A DNA stretch of 64,000 nucleotides from Kitasatospora setae KM-6054 (lineage in GTDB: Bacteria > Actinomycetota > Actinomycetes > Streptomycetales > Streptomycetaceae): positions 6,971,001-7,035,000 of the forward strand of contig NC_016109.1 in NCBI RefSeq assembly GCF_000269985.1, written 5' to 3'. The position numbers and the translations under genes were made by a program. Below are positions 55,989 to 64,000 of this stretch, one piece after another; position 1 is the first letter of the stretch, and every line of letters starts with the position of its first letter. The notes beneath the pieces are model-generated. The model did no database searches. It was given only the letters and a program-made list of their open reading frames with translations, and was not told where the DNA came from.

Positions 55989-56795
55989 CTACACCCCCTC
56001 CAGCAGGATCCCCCGGAGGGTCTCCCACTGCTCCGGGTCGGCGGCGACCAGCAGGCCGTTGGTGCCGCCGGGGGCCTCGGGGCGGTAGGGGGAGCCGTCG
56101 AAGCGGGCGCTGCGGCCGCCCGCCTCGGTGACCAGGAGCGAGCCGGGGGCGTGGTCCCACGGGAGGGTGCGCCAGTAGAGCAGGAAGCCGAGGGCGCCGT
56201 CGGCGACCAGCGGGTACTCGATCCCGGCGGCGCCGCGCCCGGGGTCGAGCGGGCCGAGCGCGAGGGCGTTGGAGAGCAGGCGGTGCCCGCCGGGGTGCGC
56301 GATGTAGCGGGTCTTCAGGATGCCGGTCCACTCCTCGGGCGGGGTGGCCACCTTCGCCAGGGCGAGCCGTTCGCCGTCGCGCCAGGCACCGGCGCCGAGT
56401 TCGGCGGTGTACGCGGTGCGGGCGCACGGCTGCCAGATCCAGGACGCGACCGTCTCGCCGTGCCGGACCAGCGAGGCCATCACCGCGTACGAGGAACGGC
56501 CGGCGACGAAGTTCCGGGTGCCGTCGACCGGGTCGACCAGCCAGGCGGCAGGCTCGGCGTGCAGGGCGCGGGCCAGTTCGGGGTCCGCGGCGACCGCCTC
56601 CTCGCCGACCACCGGGACGGGGAGCAGCTCGCGCAGCCGCCGGGCGATGATCCGCTCGGCCTCCCGGTCGGCGACGGTGACGATCTCGCCGGGCGCCTTC
56701 TCCATCACCTCGCCGTCGGCCAGCGCCCGGAACCGCGGCTCGACCGCCTCCGCCGACGCCTCGACCAGGATCTCGGTGACCTTCTCCATCAGCAC
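55989..56795 (-). CDS. Inositol monophosphatase family protein
   Basis: A 268-residue metal-dependent phosphatase of the inositol-monophosphatase/fructose-bisphosphatase fold. The metal site is spelled out by VVGEEAV (Glu), WLVDPVDGTRNF (two Asp in D-P-V-D-G-T) and the C-terminal WRTLPWDHAPGSLLVTEAGG (W-D-x-A-P/A). Members act on inositol-1-phosphate, histidinol phosphate, or 3'-phosphoadenosine compounds; the substrate is not defined here. The GTG at 56795 is preferred because GGGAG lies six bases upstream; ATG at 56789 or a longer ATG at 56822 are alternatives. Monocistronic, minus strand. Confidence 0.88.
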   Translation of the reverse strand: MLMEKVTEILVEASAEAVEPRFRALADGEVMEKAPGEIVTVADREAERIIARRLRELLPVPVVGEEAVAADPELARALHAEPAAWLVDPVDGTRNFVAGRSSYAVMASLVRHGETVASWIWQPCARTAYTAELGAGAWRDGERLALAKVATPPEEWTGILKTRYIAHPGGHRLLSNALALGPLDPGRGAAGIEYPLVADGALGFLLYWRTLPWDHAPGSLLVTEAGGRSARFDGSPYRPEAPGGTNGLLVAADPEQWETLRGILLEGV

Positions 56796-56865
56796 GCCCG
56801 TGCTCCCTTCCACCGCCCCCACTCTCCCATGCCGGGGCGGGACGGACGTTGCTCAGGTGGCGTGC

Positions 56866-57098
56866 GGGGCGGGAGGGGCCCGGCGGGGGAGCGGCGCGGC
56901 CTGGGCTCCGCCGGGGCGCCGCCGGGTCGTGGTCGGCGCGCATCCGGCGGTTTCTCGTGGGCGCGGACCGGGTTGTGCCGGCGGTCGGGGCGGGAGGGGC
57001 TCGGTGGGAGCCCCGGCGGGGGAGCGGCGCGGCCGGGCCGCCGTCCGGTCACCGCCCGGTCAGCCGGTCGTACTCGGCGCGCACCCGGCGGTCCATCG
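56866..57098. repeat. Imperfect tandem duplication including the MerR gene end
   Basis: A block at 56866-56957 recurs at 56987-57098. Identical or near-identical parts are GGGGCGGGAGGGG, a 21-base match (56881-56901 and 57014-57034) and TCGGCGCGCAyCCGGCGG (56932 and 57074). The second copy contains the last codons of the MerR gene, so the first is its degenerate remnant. Confidence 0.7.
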
Positions 57099-57807
57099 CG
57101 AGCGCGAACTGGGCCTCGTTGACGGCCCGGGCGAGCGGGCGGACGCGTTCGACCTGCTCGGTCAGCCGGGCCGCCTCGGCGGGCGCCAGGTCGCGGACCC
57201 GGGCGAGCGCGCCGAACACGTGGTCGCGGACCAGCGCGACGAACACGTCGGCCATCGCGTCGGCGTACTCGCTGGCCCGCCGGCTGACGTCCAGCACGGC
57301 GGCCAGCGGCACGCCCTCGCCGACCAGGGCGACGGTGGCGTCCATCAGGCGGCGGCTGACGTGGGTGATGCCGTCGGGGTCGACGGTGATGTAGCCCTGG
57401 GCGACCGATTCGGCGGTGTTGGCCTCGGTCAGCTGGTCGCCGAACGCGGCGCGCAGTTCGTCCCAGCCGAGGTGCACCGGCGTCTCGTCGGACCAGGGGG
57501 CGACCAGCGCGGCCCGCAGGCCGATCAGCTCGGCGACGTCCCGGCCGTCCTCGCCGGCGCCGATCAGTTCGGCGATGCCGCCCAGGGCGTGCCCGCGGTC
57601 GAGGAGTTCGGCGATCAGCCGGAGCCGGGCCAGGTGCTCGTCCCCGTACCAGGCGATCCGGCCCTCCTTGCGGGGCGGCTGGAGCAGGCGGCGCTCGCGG
57701 TAGAAGCGGACGGTGCGCACGCTGACGCCGGCCGCCTCGGCCAGTTCGGCGACGCGGTAGGCGCGGGGGCGTCCGCCCGGTTCACGGTCCTGCTCGGTCT
57801 CCGCCAC
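57049..57807 (-). CDS. MerR-family transcriptional regulator
   Basis: A 252-residue MerR-type activator or repressor. The winged helix reads AYRVAELAEAAGVSVRTVRFYRERRLLQPPRKEGRIAWYGDEHLARLRLIAELLDRGHALGGIAELI, with the classical VRTVRFYRE recognition and YGDEHLARL wing. The long C-terminal half (140 residues) is all helix and larger than in metal-sensing MerR proteins, so a bulky organic ligand is likely. The GTG at 57807 looks leaderless (TATGCT seven bases upstream on the minus strand). It is divergent from the monooxygenase operon, whose upstream palindrome is the likely target. Confidence 0.9.
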   Translation of the reverse strand: MAETEQDREPGGRPRAYRVAELAEAAGVSVRTVRFYRERRLLQPPRKEGRIAWYGDEHLARLRLIAELLDRGHALGGIAELIGAGEDGRDVAELIGLRAALVAPWSDETPVHLGWDELRAAFGDQLTEANTAESVAQGYITVDPDGITHVSRRLMDATVALVGEGVPLAAVLDVSRRASEYADAMADVFVALVRDHVFGALARVRDLAPAEAARLTEQVERVRPLARAVNEAQFALAMDRRVRAEYDRLTGR

Positions 57808-57898
57808 GCCGGTCAGCATAGGGCCGTGGGGCGGCGCGGAAACAGCGACGCCCCGCGCTATTCCACTCGGTGTCAACAAGGGCTACGCTGCCAAACGC

Positions 57899-57914
57899 GC
57901 CAGTGATTACTGGC
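57899..57914. promoter_or_regulatory. Operator-like inverted repeat before the monooxygenase operon
   Basis: GCCAGT-GATT-ACTGGC (57899-57914) lies about ten bases after a TACGCT -10 box (57884-57889). A good place for the MerR or another regulator. The rest of the 247-base gap has no gene. Confidence 0.5.
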
Positions 57915-58054
57915 AGCATCCAGCGAGGCCCCGCCGGGACCGCCCCTCAGCCCTCAGCTCCGGCTCCCCGGCCCCGCCGCCCCGCACCAGCGCACCGCCC
58001 CCGCACCGCCGGCCAGCCGCACCCCACCCTCGCCGCCCGCCAGGAGGCCCGCCC

Positions 58055-59656
58055 ATGGCACCCCGCACCAAGAAGCCCCCCGCGCCCGACACCGCCGCCG
58101 CGCCCGACACCGCAGCCGCCGGGGCCGCCGACACCCCGCCGCGCCCCGTCCCGCACGTCCGGGTCGCCGTCATCGGCTCCGGCTTCGGCGGCCTCGGCGC
58201 CGGCGTCCGGCTGCGCCGGGCCGGCATCACCGACTTCGTCATCCTGGAGCGCGCGGACTCGGTCGGCGGCACCTGGCGCGACAACTCCTACCCCGGCTGC
58301 GCCTGCGACGTGCCCTCGCACCTGTACTCGTTCTCGTTCGCGCCCAACCCCGAGTGGCCCCGGGTGTTCTCCGGCCAGCCCGACATCCGCGCCTACCTGG
58401 AGCGCGTCACCGACACCTTCGGCCTCCGCCCGCACCTGCGCTTCGGCGCCGAGGTCACCGAACTGCGCTGGGACGAGGAGCGCACCCGCTGGCAGGTCGC
58501 CACCGCCGCCGGGAACTGGACCGCCGACGCCGTGGTCTGCGCCGCCGGACCGCTCGCCGACCCGCAGATCCCCGACCTGCCCGGCCTGGACGCCTTCCCC
58601 GGCAAGGTCTTCCACTCCTCCCGCTGGGACCACGACTACGACCTGGCCGGCAAGCGCGTCGCCGTGGTCGGCACCGGCGCGTCCGCCGCCCAGATCGTCC
58701 CCGCCATCCAGCCGCTGGTCGGCTCGCTCACCGTCTTCCAGCGCACCCCCGCCTGGGTCCTGCCGCGCGCCGACCGCGAGGTCACCGGCGCCGAACGCTG
58801 GCTGCACGCCAAGCTCCCGCCCACCGGACTGCTGCGCCGCGCCGGGCTGTTCGTGATGCGCGAACTCCAGGTCGACGCGTTCGTCCGCCGCCCGCAGCTG
58901 CTGAAACTCGTCCAGCAGGTCGCCCTGCGGCACCTGCACCGGGCCGTCGCCGACCCGGCGCTGCGCGCCAAGCTCACCCCCGACTACCGGATCGGCTGCA
59001 AGCGCATCCTGCTCAGCAACACCTACTACCCGGCGCTGGCCGCCGCCAACACCGAGGTGGTCGCCGGCGGGCTGCGCGAACTGCGCGGCTCCACCCTGGT
59101 CGGCGCGGACGGCAGCGAGCACGAGGTCGACGCGATCGTCTTCGGCACCGGCTTCCACGTCACCGACCTGCCGATCGCCGAACGGGTCTTCGGCACCGGC
59201 GGCACCTCGCTCGCCGAGAGCTGGAAGGACGGCATGGAGGCGCTGCGCGGCTCCACCGTGCGCGGCTTCCCCAACCTGTTCTTCCTGATCGGCCCGAACA
59301 CCGGCCTCGGCAACAACTCGATGATCCTGATGATCGAGTCCCAGCTGAACTACCTGATCGACGCGCTCACCACCCTCGACACGGTCGGCGCCGCCGCCAT
59401 GCAGCCCACCGCGCGCGCCCAGCGCCAGTGGAACCTCGAACTCCAGCACCGGATGGGCCGCACCGTCTGGACCACCGGCGGCTGCCGCAGCTGGTACCTC
59501 GACGAGGGCGGCAAGAACACCGTCCTGTGGCCCGGCTCCACCAGCGCCTTCCGGCGCGCCACCCGGCACGTCGACCTCGCCGAGTACGAACTCGTCAAGC
59601 GCGTCGAACCCGGCGCCCCCCGGAGCGCCGCCGCCCCCGAGCAGGTGACCGCGTGA
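58055..59656 (+). CDS. Flavin-containing Baeyer-Villiger monooxygenase
   Basis: A 533-residue class B flavin monooxygenase. The FAD-binding GSGFGG is at residues 41-46, the BVMO fingerprint FPGKVFHSSRWD spans residues 181-192 (F-x-G-x3-H-x3-W-D), and the second Rossmann motif is VVGTGASAAQIVPAIQPLV for NADPH. LVGSLTVFQRTPAWVLPR and GTGFHVTDLPI are also family-typical. It inserts oxygen next to a ketone to give an ester or lactone. The N-terminal 30 residues are Pro/Ala/Asp-rich. It overlaps the next gene by GTGA, forming monooxygenase-hydrolase-SDR: a plausible route of ketone to ester to acid plus alcohol, then alcohol oxidation. Confidence 0.93.
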   Translation: MAPRTKKPPAPDTAAAPDTAAAGAADTPPRPVPHVRVAVIGSGFGGLGAGVRLRRAGITDFVILERADSVGGTWRDNSYPGCACDVPSHLYSFSFAPNPEWPRVFSGQPDIRAYLERVTDTFGLRPHLRFGAEVTELRWDEERTRWQVATAAGNWTADAVVCAAGPLADPQIPDLPGLDAFPGKVFHSSRWDHDYDLAGKRVAVVGTGASAAQIVPAIQPLVGSLTVFQRTPAWVLPRADREVTGAERWLHAKLPPTGLLRRAGLFVMRELQVDAFVRRPQLLKLVQQVALRHLHRAVADPALRAKLTPDYRIGCKRILLSNTYYPALAAANTEVVAGGLRELRGSTLVGADGSEHEVDAIVFGTGFHVTDLPIAERVFGTGGTSLAESWKDGMEALRGSTVRGFPNLFFLIGPNTGLGNNSMILMIESQLNYLIDALTTLDTVGAAAMQPTARAQRQWNLELQHRMGRTVWTTGGCRSWYLDEGGKNTVLWPGSTSAFRRATRHVDLAEYELVKRVEPGAPRSAAAPEQVTA

Positions 59657-60684
59657 GCCCCGGCCGTCCGATCCCCGCCGACTGCGTGCTGCCCGACCCC
59701 GCCGCCGTGCGCACCGTCCGCTCCGCCGACGGCGCGGTACTCAACGTCGAGGAGTACGGGCCGGCCGGCGCGCCGCTGATCGTCCTCGCCCACGGCTGGA
59801 CCTGCTCCACCACGTTCTGGGCGCCGGTCGTCAACCGGCTCGCCGCCGACTTCCGGGTCGTCGCCTACGACCAGCGCGGACACGGCCGCAGCCCCGCCCC
59901 CGCCGACGCCGCCGGCTACTCCACCGCCAAGCTCGCCGACGACCTCGAAGCGGTGCTCGCCGCCACCGTCCCCGCCGGGCGGCGCGCCGTCCTCGCCGGG
60001 CACAGCATGGGCGGCATGACCATCATGGCGGCCGGCGACCGCCCCGGCGTCGCCCGCCGCACCGCCGCCAACGTGCTGGTCAACACCGGCCCCGGCGAAC
60101 TCGTCGCCGAACTCGCCGTGCTGCCGGCCGCCGTCCGGGCCCGGGGCCTGCGGCGCTTCCTGCACCGGCGGATCCTGCGCTCCCGGCTCCCGCTCGGCCC
60201 GGTCACCGCCCTCACCAGGGCCGCCCTCAAGTACGCCACCATGGGCCCCGCCACCCCCGCCGACCGGGTCGCGGCCTGCGCGCAGGTGGTGCACGCCTGC
60301 CCGACCCGGGTCCGCTTCCACTGGGCGACCGTGCTCGACACCCTCGACGTGCACGACGCCCTGGCCCGGATCACCGCCCCCACCGCCGTCATCGCCGGCA
60401 GCCACGACCGGCTCACCCCGCCCGTCCACGCCCGCCGGATCGCCGCCGCCCTCGCCGACCCGCGCGGCCTGCTCGAACTCCCCGGCACCGGCCACATGAG
60501 CCCGGTCGAACGGCCCGCCGAGGTCGCCGCCGAGATCCGCCGGATCGCCGCCCTGGCCGCCAGCCTCCCGGACGCCGAACCCGCCGCGGCGCCCGCCACC
60601 GCGGCGCCCGCCGCCGATCCGCCCGCCACCGACCCGTCCGCAGCCGTCGCGTCCGCCGCGAAGCCCCTTGAGGAGACCGCATGA
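59653..60684 (+). CDS. Alpha/beta hydrolase of the monooxygenase operon
   Basis: A 343-residue alpha/beta hydrolase. The oxyanion hole HGW in LAHGWTCSTTFW, the nucleophile elbow LAGHSMGGMT with S118, the Asp in IAGSHDRLTPP and the His in PGTGHMSPVERP are all present. It likely cleaves the ester or lactone made by the upstream monooxygenase. The C-terminal 50 residues are a low-complexity Ala/Pro tail (AAPATAAPAADPPATDPSAA). GTG start overlapping the monooxygenase stop; it ends in ATGA with the SDR gene, so all three are translationally coupled. Confidence 0.9.
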   Translation: MSPGRPIPADCVLPDPAAVRTVRSADGAVLNVEEYGPAGAPLIVLAHGWTCSTTFWAPVVNRLAADFRVVAYDQRGHGRSPAPADAAGYSTAKLADDLEAVLAATVPAGRRAVLAGHSMGGMTIMAAGDRPGVARRTAANVLVNTGPGELVAELAVLPAAVRARGLRRFLHRRILRSRLPLGPVTALTRAALKYATMGPATPADRVAACAQVVHACPTRVRFHWATVLDTLDVHDALARITAPTAVIAGSHDRLTPPVHARRIAAALADPRGLLELPGTGHMSPVERPAEVAAEIRRIAALAASLPDAEPAAAPATAAPAADPPATDPSAAVASAAKPLEETA

Positions 60685-61571
60685 CACCGCCGCTGTCCTC
60701 GCAGGTCGTCGTCATCACCGGAGCCGCCCGCGGCCTCGGCGCGCTGATGGCCCGCAAGCTCGCCGAACGCGGCGCCAAGGTCGCCCTGGTCGGTCTGGAG
60801 CCCGCCGAACTCAAGGCGGTGGCCGCCCAGTGCGGCGACCACGCCTCCGCCTGGGAGGCCGACGTCACCGACCTGGACGCGCTCACCGAGGTCGCGGGCC
60901 GGATCAAGGACCGGTACGGGCGGATCGACGCCGTGGTCGCCAACGCCGGCATCGCGCTCGGCGGCCCGGTGCAGGACAGCGACCACCGCACCTGGAGCCG
61001 CGTCGTCGAGGTCAACCTGCTCGGCTCCGTCGCCACCGCCCGGGCCTTCCTGCCCGCGCTCGCCGAGAGCCGCGGCTACCTGCTGCAGATCGCCTCGCTC
61101 GCCGCGCTCACCCCCGCGCCGCTGATGTCCGCCTACTGCGCCTCCAAGGCGGGCGTCGAGTCCTTCGCCCACGCGCTCCGCGCCGAGGTCGCCCACCAGG
61201 GCGTCAAGGTCGGCGTCGGCTACCTGAGCTGGACCGACACCGACATGGTGCGCGGCGCCGACCAGGACGCGGTGCTGCGCCGGATGCGGGCCAAGCTGCC
61301 CTGGCCCGCCAACAAGACCTACCCGATCGGCCCCGCCGTCGACCGCCTGGTGGCCGGCCTCGCCCGCCGCTCCGCGCACGTCTACGCCCAGGCGTGGCTG
61401 CGCGGCATGCAGCCGGTCCGCGGCTTCCTCCCCGGCCTGATCGCCCTGGTCGGCTCGCGCGACGTCGCCCGGCTGGCCCCCGAGCTCAAGGCCACCGCCG
61501 CCACCCGCCTGCGCCCGGTCGGCGCGGGCGGCCGGGCCGACCAGGAGGCCCGGACCGGCAAGGGGGAGTGA
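60681..61571 (+). CDS. SDR-family oxidoreductase
   Basis: A 296-residue short-chain dehydrogenase/reductase. The NAD(P)-binding motif is TGAARGLG (residues 13-20), the structural NAG is in VVANAGIAL, and the catalytic S-Y-K set is QIASLAAL, Y152 and K156 in YCASKAG. It likely oxidises an alcohol released by the upstream hydrolase or reduces a ketone substrate. A C-terminal extension of about 60 residues (GLARRSAHVYAQAWLRGMQPVRGFLPGLIALVGSRD) is hydrophobic and could associate with the membrane. Last gene of the operon. Confidence 0.9.
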   Translation: MTPPLSSQVVVITGAARGLGALMARKLAERGAKVALVGLEPAELKAVAAQCGDHASAWEADVTDLDALTEVAGRIKDRYGRIDAVVANAGIALGGPVQDSDHRTWSRVVEVNLLGSVATARAFLPALAESRGYLLQIASLAALTPAPLMSAYCASKAGVESFAHALRAEVAHQGVKVGVGYLSWTDTDMVRGADQDAVLRRMRAKLPWPANKTYPIGPAVDRLVAGLARRSAHVYAQAWLRGMQPVRGFLPGLIALVGSRDVARLAPELKATAATRLRPVGAGGRADQEARTGKGE

Positions 61572-61647
61572 GCGGACGAGGGGCAGTGGGCCCCGCGCCG
61601 CCAGGGCGTCCCGGCCCGTCGCGTTATGACGATCGGACCGGCGCTCG

Positions 61648-61724
61648 GCTGATCATCGGTCAGGGGAGGTCCGATGATCAGCCTGGCGTCGGTCCGATGA
61701 TCGGTGGTGGGAGGTCCGATCATC
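61648..61724. repeat. Cluster of GGTCCGATSATC repeats
   Basis: GCTGATCATCGG (61648-61659) and CCGATGATCAGC (61671-61682) form a perfect 12-bp inverted repeat, and GGTCCGATGATC or GGTCCGATCATC recurs at 61668, 61691 and 61713 (22-23 base spacing). It lies in the gap between two converging genes. Confidence 0.7.
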
Positions 61725-61785
61725 GCCCCGACGCCCATCCGATCACCGGCGGCGGGCGCCCCGGCAGCCGCCCGCCGCCGCTCCG

Positions 61786-63882
61786 TCAGGTCCCGTGCAC
61801 CGAGACCTCGTTCAGTGAGTAGCCCCACTGGGTGGCCCGCGCCGTCCCGTGGAAGCGGACGTACCGGGCCGCGGTCGGCGGGAAGGCCGCGGTGTCCAGG
61901 CCGCCGTCGCCCGCCGTGGTGGACCAGACGGTGCGCCAGGCGGTGCCGTCGGTGGAGACCTCGATCCGGTAGGACCGGGCGTGGGCCCGCTCCCAGTCCA
62001 GGGTCACCCGGTCGACGGAGTGGACGGCGCCCAGGTCGAGGCGCAGCCACTGGTCGTCGCTCCAGTCGCTGGCCCAGCGGGTGGCGCGGTCGCCGTCGAC
62101 GGCGCGGCCGGGCTGGTAGGAGGTGAACGGGTTCCACTCCGAGGAACTGGCGGAGGCCGCCGCACCGGTGGCCAACTCCCGCCCCGGTCCGTGCAGTTCG
62201 GTGGCCCGCCAGGTGGTCAGGTAGGACTGCGCGCCGCGCAGCAGGTCGTCCACCACCCGCTGCCCGCCGGGGGCGAGCCGGATCTGCTCGATCCAGTCCG
62301 GCAGCAGCCCGGCGTGCGCCAGGCCGTCCGTGTTGACGTCCCAGGTCCGGTCGCCGGTGACCTGCCGCTCCAGCAGCGAGCCGCCGTCGGCCGAGCGGAA
62401 CGGGTACGTCACGCTGGTCGGCGCGCCCGGCCCGACCGGGCCCGGCCAGCCGCCGACGCCGTTCAGGTCGCTGCCGTAGCCGTAGCCGACCCCGTACGCC
62501 GCGCGCAGCGCCGCGGTGCGGTCCGCCTCGGCGACGAAGCCGGCCGCGTCGTGCGGGTACTGGGCGGCGAACCCGCCCAGCCGGTAAAGGCGTTCGGTCC
62601 AGTCGGCGTCCATCCAGCTGTGGCTGGAGAGCACGCCCGGGTAGCCCTTCGCCTCCAGCAGCTCGAAGGCGCTCCGGGCCGCCTTGGCGCTCATGTGGTC
62701 GACCTCCAGCATCATGTGCCGCTTGACCAGGCCGTCGATCGCGTACGCGCCGAGCGCGGTCAGGCCGCGGGTGTTGCACTGCGCGGCGGCGGCGTACACC
62801 GGCAGGCCGACCCCGGCGGGCAGCAGCGCGTTCGCCCGGGCGGTGGGCAGGCCGATCGGGTTGTCGTGCTGCGGGCCGGTGCACTGCTCGGTGCTCCAGA
62901 AGGTGCCGGTGGACAGGAACTGCCCGGCGTTGACGGCCACCCCGGTGGTGCCCTCGTCGAAGCGCACCCCGCACAGCGCGTTGTCGAACTTGTGGCACAG
63001 GAACATGCTGCGCACGCCCAGCGCGTACAGCTCGTCCAGCCCGCGGTCGATCGCCGCCCGGTCGCACTGCGGCACGTCCAGTACCTGCTTGCAGCCGAAC
63101 GGCTCCGAGGTCTCGACGCCGAGCACCACGGCCAGCCTGCCCTGCGCGACGACCGCCCGGGCCTGCTCGGAGTCGGTGACGATGCGGAACCAGCCCTTGC
63201 CGGGGCCGCCGTACATCCGGTCCACGTAGTCCTGGAGCTGGTACGACTTCGCCGCCTCGGCGCGGATCGCCGCCATCTCGTCGCAGGGGCGGTCCTTGTA
63301 CGGGTAGATCGAGCAGAGCAGCCCGTTGGTCACCAGGTCGTTCACCAGGACGCGCTCGCCGCCGCGCCAGGCCCGCTCGACCCAGGCGTAGTAGTCCTGC
63401 TGGTGGCTGAGCGAGTCGTGGGCGGGCCAGTCGGCGAAGGTCGGCCAGCCGACCGGGTCGTGGTGGCCGTCGGCGCCGCCGGTGACGTTCTCGAACAGGG
63501 CCAGCGCGCCGTCCGGGTAGTGCTCGGGGCAGTCCTTCAGCGCGTCCGCGACGCCCTGCTCGGAGAAGGCGGAGCCGCAGATGACCCGGCCGCCGAAGCC
63601 CTCGGCCGACATCAGGTGGTTGTGCGCGTCGACGAAGCCGCGGACCGCGCCGTCCGGGCCGGTGCCGCGGAACGGTTCGCCGGTCACGCCGATCCGCGAG
63701 TCCGGCGCCGGCCGGGCGACCGGGTCCCACCACCCGTCGGCGGCCCGGGCGGCGGGCGCGGGCCCGGCGCCGGTGGCGAGGACGGCGGCGAACAGGAGCA
63801 GCGGCAGCAGGCGGGCGAGGGCGTTCCTGGCACGGTGGCGGGGGAGGCGGTGGGGGAGGCGGGTGCGGTGGTTCCCGGTCAT
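61786..63882 (-). CDS. Secreted M19/amidohydrolase-like protein with a discoidin domain
   Basis: A 698-residue exported protein. The N-terminus has a twin-basic signal region (RLPHRLPRHRARNALARLL) and a hydrophobic core LLFAAVLATGAGPAPAARA ending in an AxA cleavage site. The central 500 residues resemble a membrane-dipeptidase/amidohydrolase fold: VDAHNHLM (metal His pair), LAVVLGVETSEP, MMLEVDHMS and VLSSHSWMD. The C-terminal 140 residues are an F5/8 (discoidin) carbohydrate-binding domain (GRAVDGDRATRWASDWSDDQWLRLDLG). It may act on peptides or glycans outside the cell. ATG at 63882 follows AGAGGTGA. A perfect TetR-type palindrome is about 100 bases upstream. Confidence 0.85.
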   Translation of the reverse strand: MTGNHRTRLPHRLPRHRARNALARLLPLLLFAAVLATGAGPAPAARAADGWWDPVARPAPDSRIGVTGEPFRGTGPDGAVRGFVDAHNHLMSAEGFGGRVICGSAFSEQGVADALKDCPEHYPDGALALFENVTGGADGHHDPVGWPTFADWPAHDSLSHQQDYYAWVERAWRGGERVLVNDLVTNGLLCSIYPYKDRPCDEMAAIRAEAAKSYQLQDYVDRMYGGPGKGWFRIVTDSEQARAVVAQGRLAVVLGVETSEPFGCKQVLDVPQCDRAAIDRGLDELYALGVRSMFLCHKFDNALCGVRFDEGTTGVAVNAGQFLSTGTFWSTEQCTGPQHDNPIGLPTARANALLPAGVGLPVYAAAAQCNTRGLTALGAYAIDGLVKRHMMLEVDHMSAKAARSAFELLEAKGYPGVLSSHSWMDADWTERLYRLGGFAAQYPHDAAGFVAEADRTAALRAAYGVGYGYGSDLNGVGGWPGPVGPGAPTSVTYPFRSADGGSLLERQVTGDRTWDVNTDGLAHAGLLPDWIEQIRLAPGGQRVVDDLLRGAQSYLTTWRATELHGPGRELATGAAASASSSEWNPFTSYQPGRAVDGDRATRWASDWSDDQWLRLDLGAVHSVDRVTLDWERAHARSYRIEVSTDGTAWRTVWSTTAGDGGLDTAAFPPTAARYVRFHGTARATQWGYSLNEVSVHGT

Positions 63883-63982
63883 GGTCACCTCTCGGTCCGG
63901 GGAGGCGGCGCGGGCGGCGCTGGTGCGCGGTCTCCCGAGAATCCCGAGGGTCTGACGTGCCGTCAAGGCATCCGACCGGATT

Positions 63983-63998
63983 TACTGACCGGTCAGTA
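63983..63998. promoter_or_regulatory. Perfect TetR-type palindrome TACTGACCGGTCAGTA
   Basis: A 16-base perfect palindrome upstream of the discoidin hydrolase, with the same CGGTCAGT half-site as in the paa operator. The regulator gene is probably just beyond the right edge. Confidence 0.6.
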
Positions 63999-64000
63999 GG

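Noticed and set aside
61849..63999. A 716-codon plus-strand frame opposite the discoidin hydrolase
   Set aside because: Shadow composition (Val/Arg/Gly/Pro), while the minus strand has a signal peptide, metal motifs and discoidin domain.

Overview
The window is very GC-rich actinobacterial DNA (strong third-position GC bias, many GTG starts, ATGA/GTGA stop-start overlaps, leaderless genes with a TANNNT box about 7 bases before the start codon). A conservon (cvnABCD), a GlsB-type protein, an SCO0854-like RING protein, a terpene synthase and many small two- and three-gene operons point to Streptomycetaceae (Streptomyces or Kitasatospora). It reads as chromosome: no rRNA, tRNA, insertion sequence, phage module or CRISPR array was found.

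Left part (1-21800). A truncated VOC protein, a MarR regulator, an ECF sigma unit (29-aa membrane peptide, sigma factor, cysteine-containing membrane protein), a terpene synthase and a GlsB stress protein are followed by an ADP-ribosylglycohydrolase, an M20 peptidase and a complete paaABCDE operon for phenylacetyl-CoA epoxidation with its own promoter and TetR-type operator. Then come a hydrolase and a divergent WYL regulator, a HEAT-repeat gene broken by an apparent one-base frameshift, a flavin monooxygenase, an ATP-grasp enzyme whose upstream region holds an 11-copy pentanucleotide repeat, an MFS pump, a VWA protein behind a RecA-independent DNA-damage promoter motif, a YbjQ-like protein, an unknown acidic protein and a Pth2-like protein.

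Centre (21900-29960). This is the most unusual block: two consecutive modules, each a small Trypco1-type protein followed directly by a large trypsin-like serine protease. The first protease continues into a STAND NTPase, a membrane helix and fourteen WD40 repeats. The second continues into a VMAP-C-like region and a TPR array. The layout matches the described class of NTPase/protease conflict systems of multicellular bacteria, duplicated here side by side with different sensor modules.

Right part (29970-64000). A minus-strand run holds an EamA exporter, a RING/TerD-like protein and the molybdate transporter modABC. On the plus strand follow a P450, a DUF2004 protein, an MHYT membrane protein and the conservon. 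Next are an MFS pump with a hexapeptide leader and a catalytically dead alpha/beta hydrolase, a NarL-type two-component system divergent from a DUF2306 protein, unknown proteins, and an iron-box-controlled diaminobutyrate aminotransferase/decarboxylase pair. The window closes with an inositol-phosphatase-like enzyme, a MerR regulator divergent from a Baeyer-Villiger monooxygenase/hydrolase/SDR operon, and a secreted M19-like hydrolase with a discoidin domain behind a perfect TetR-type palindrome.
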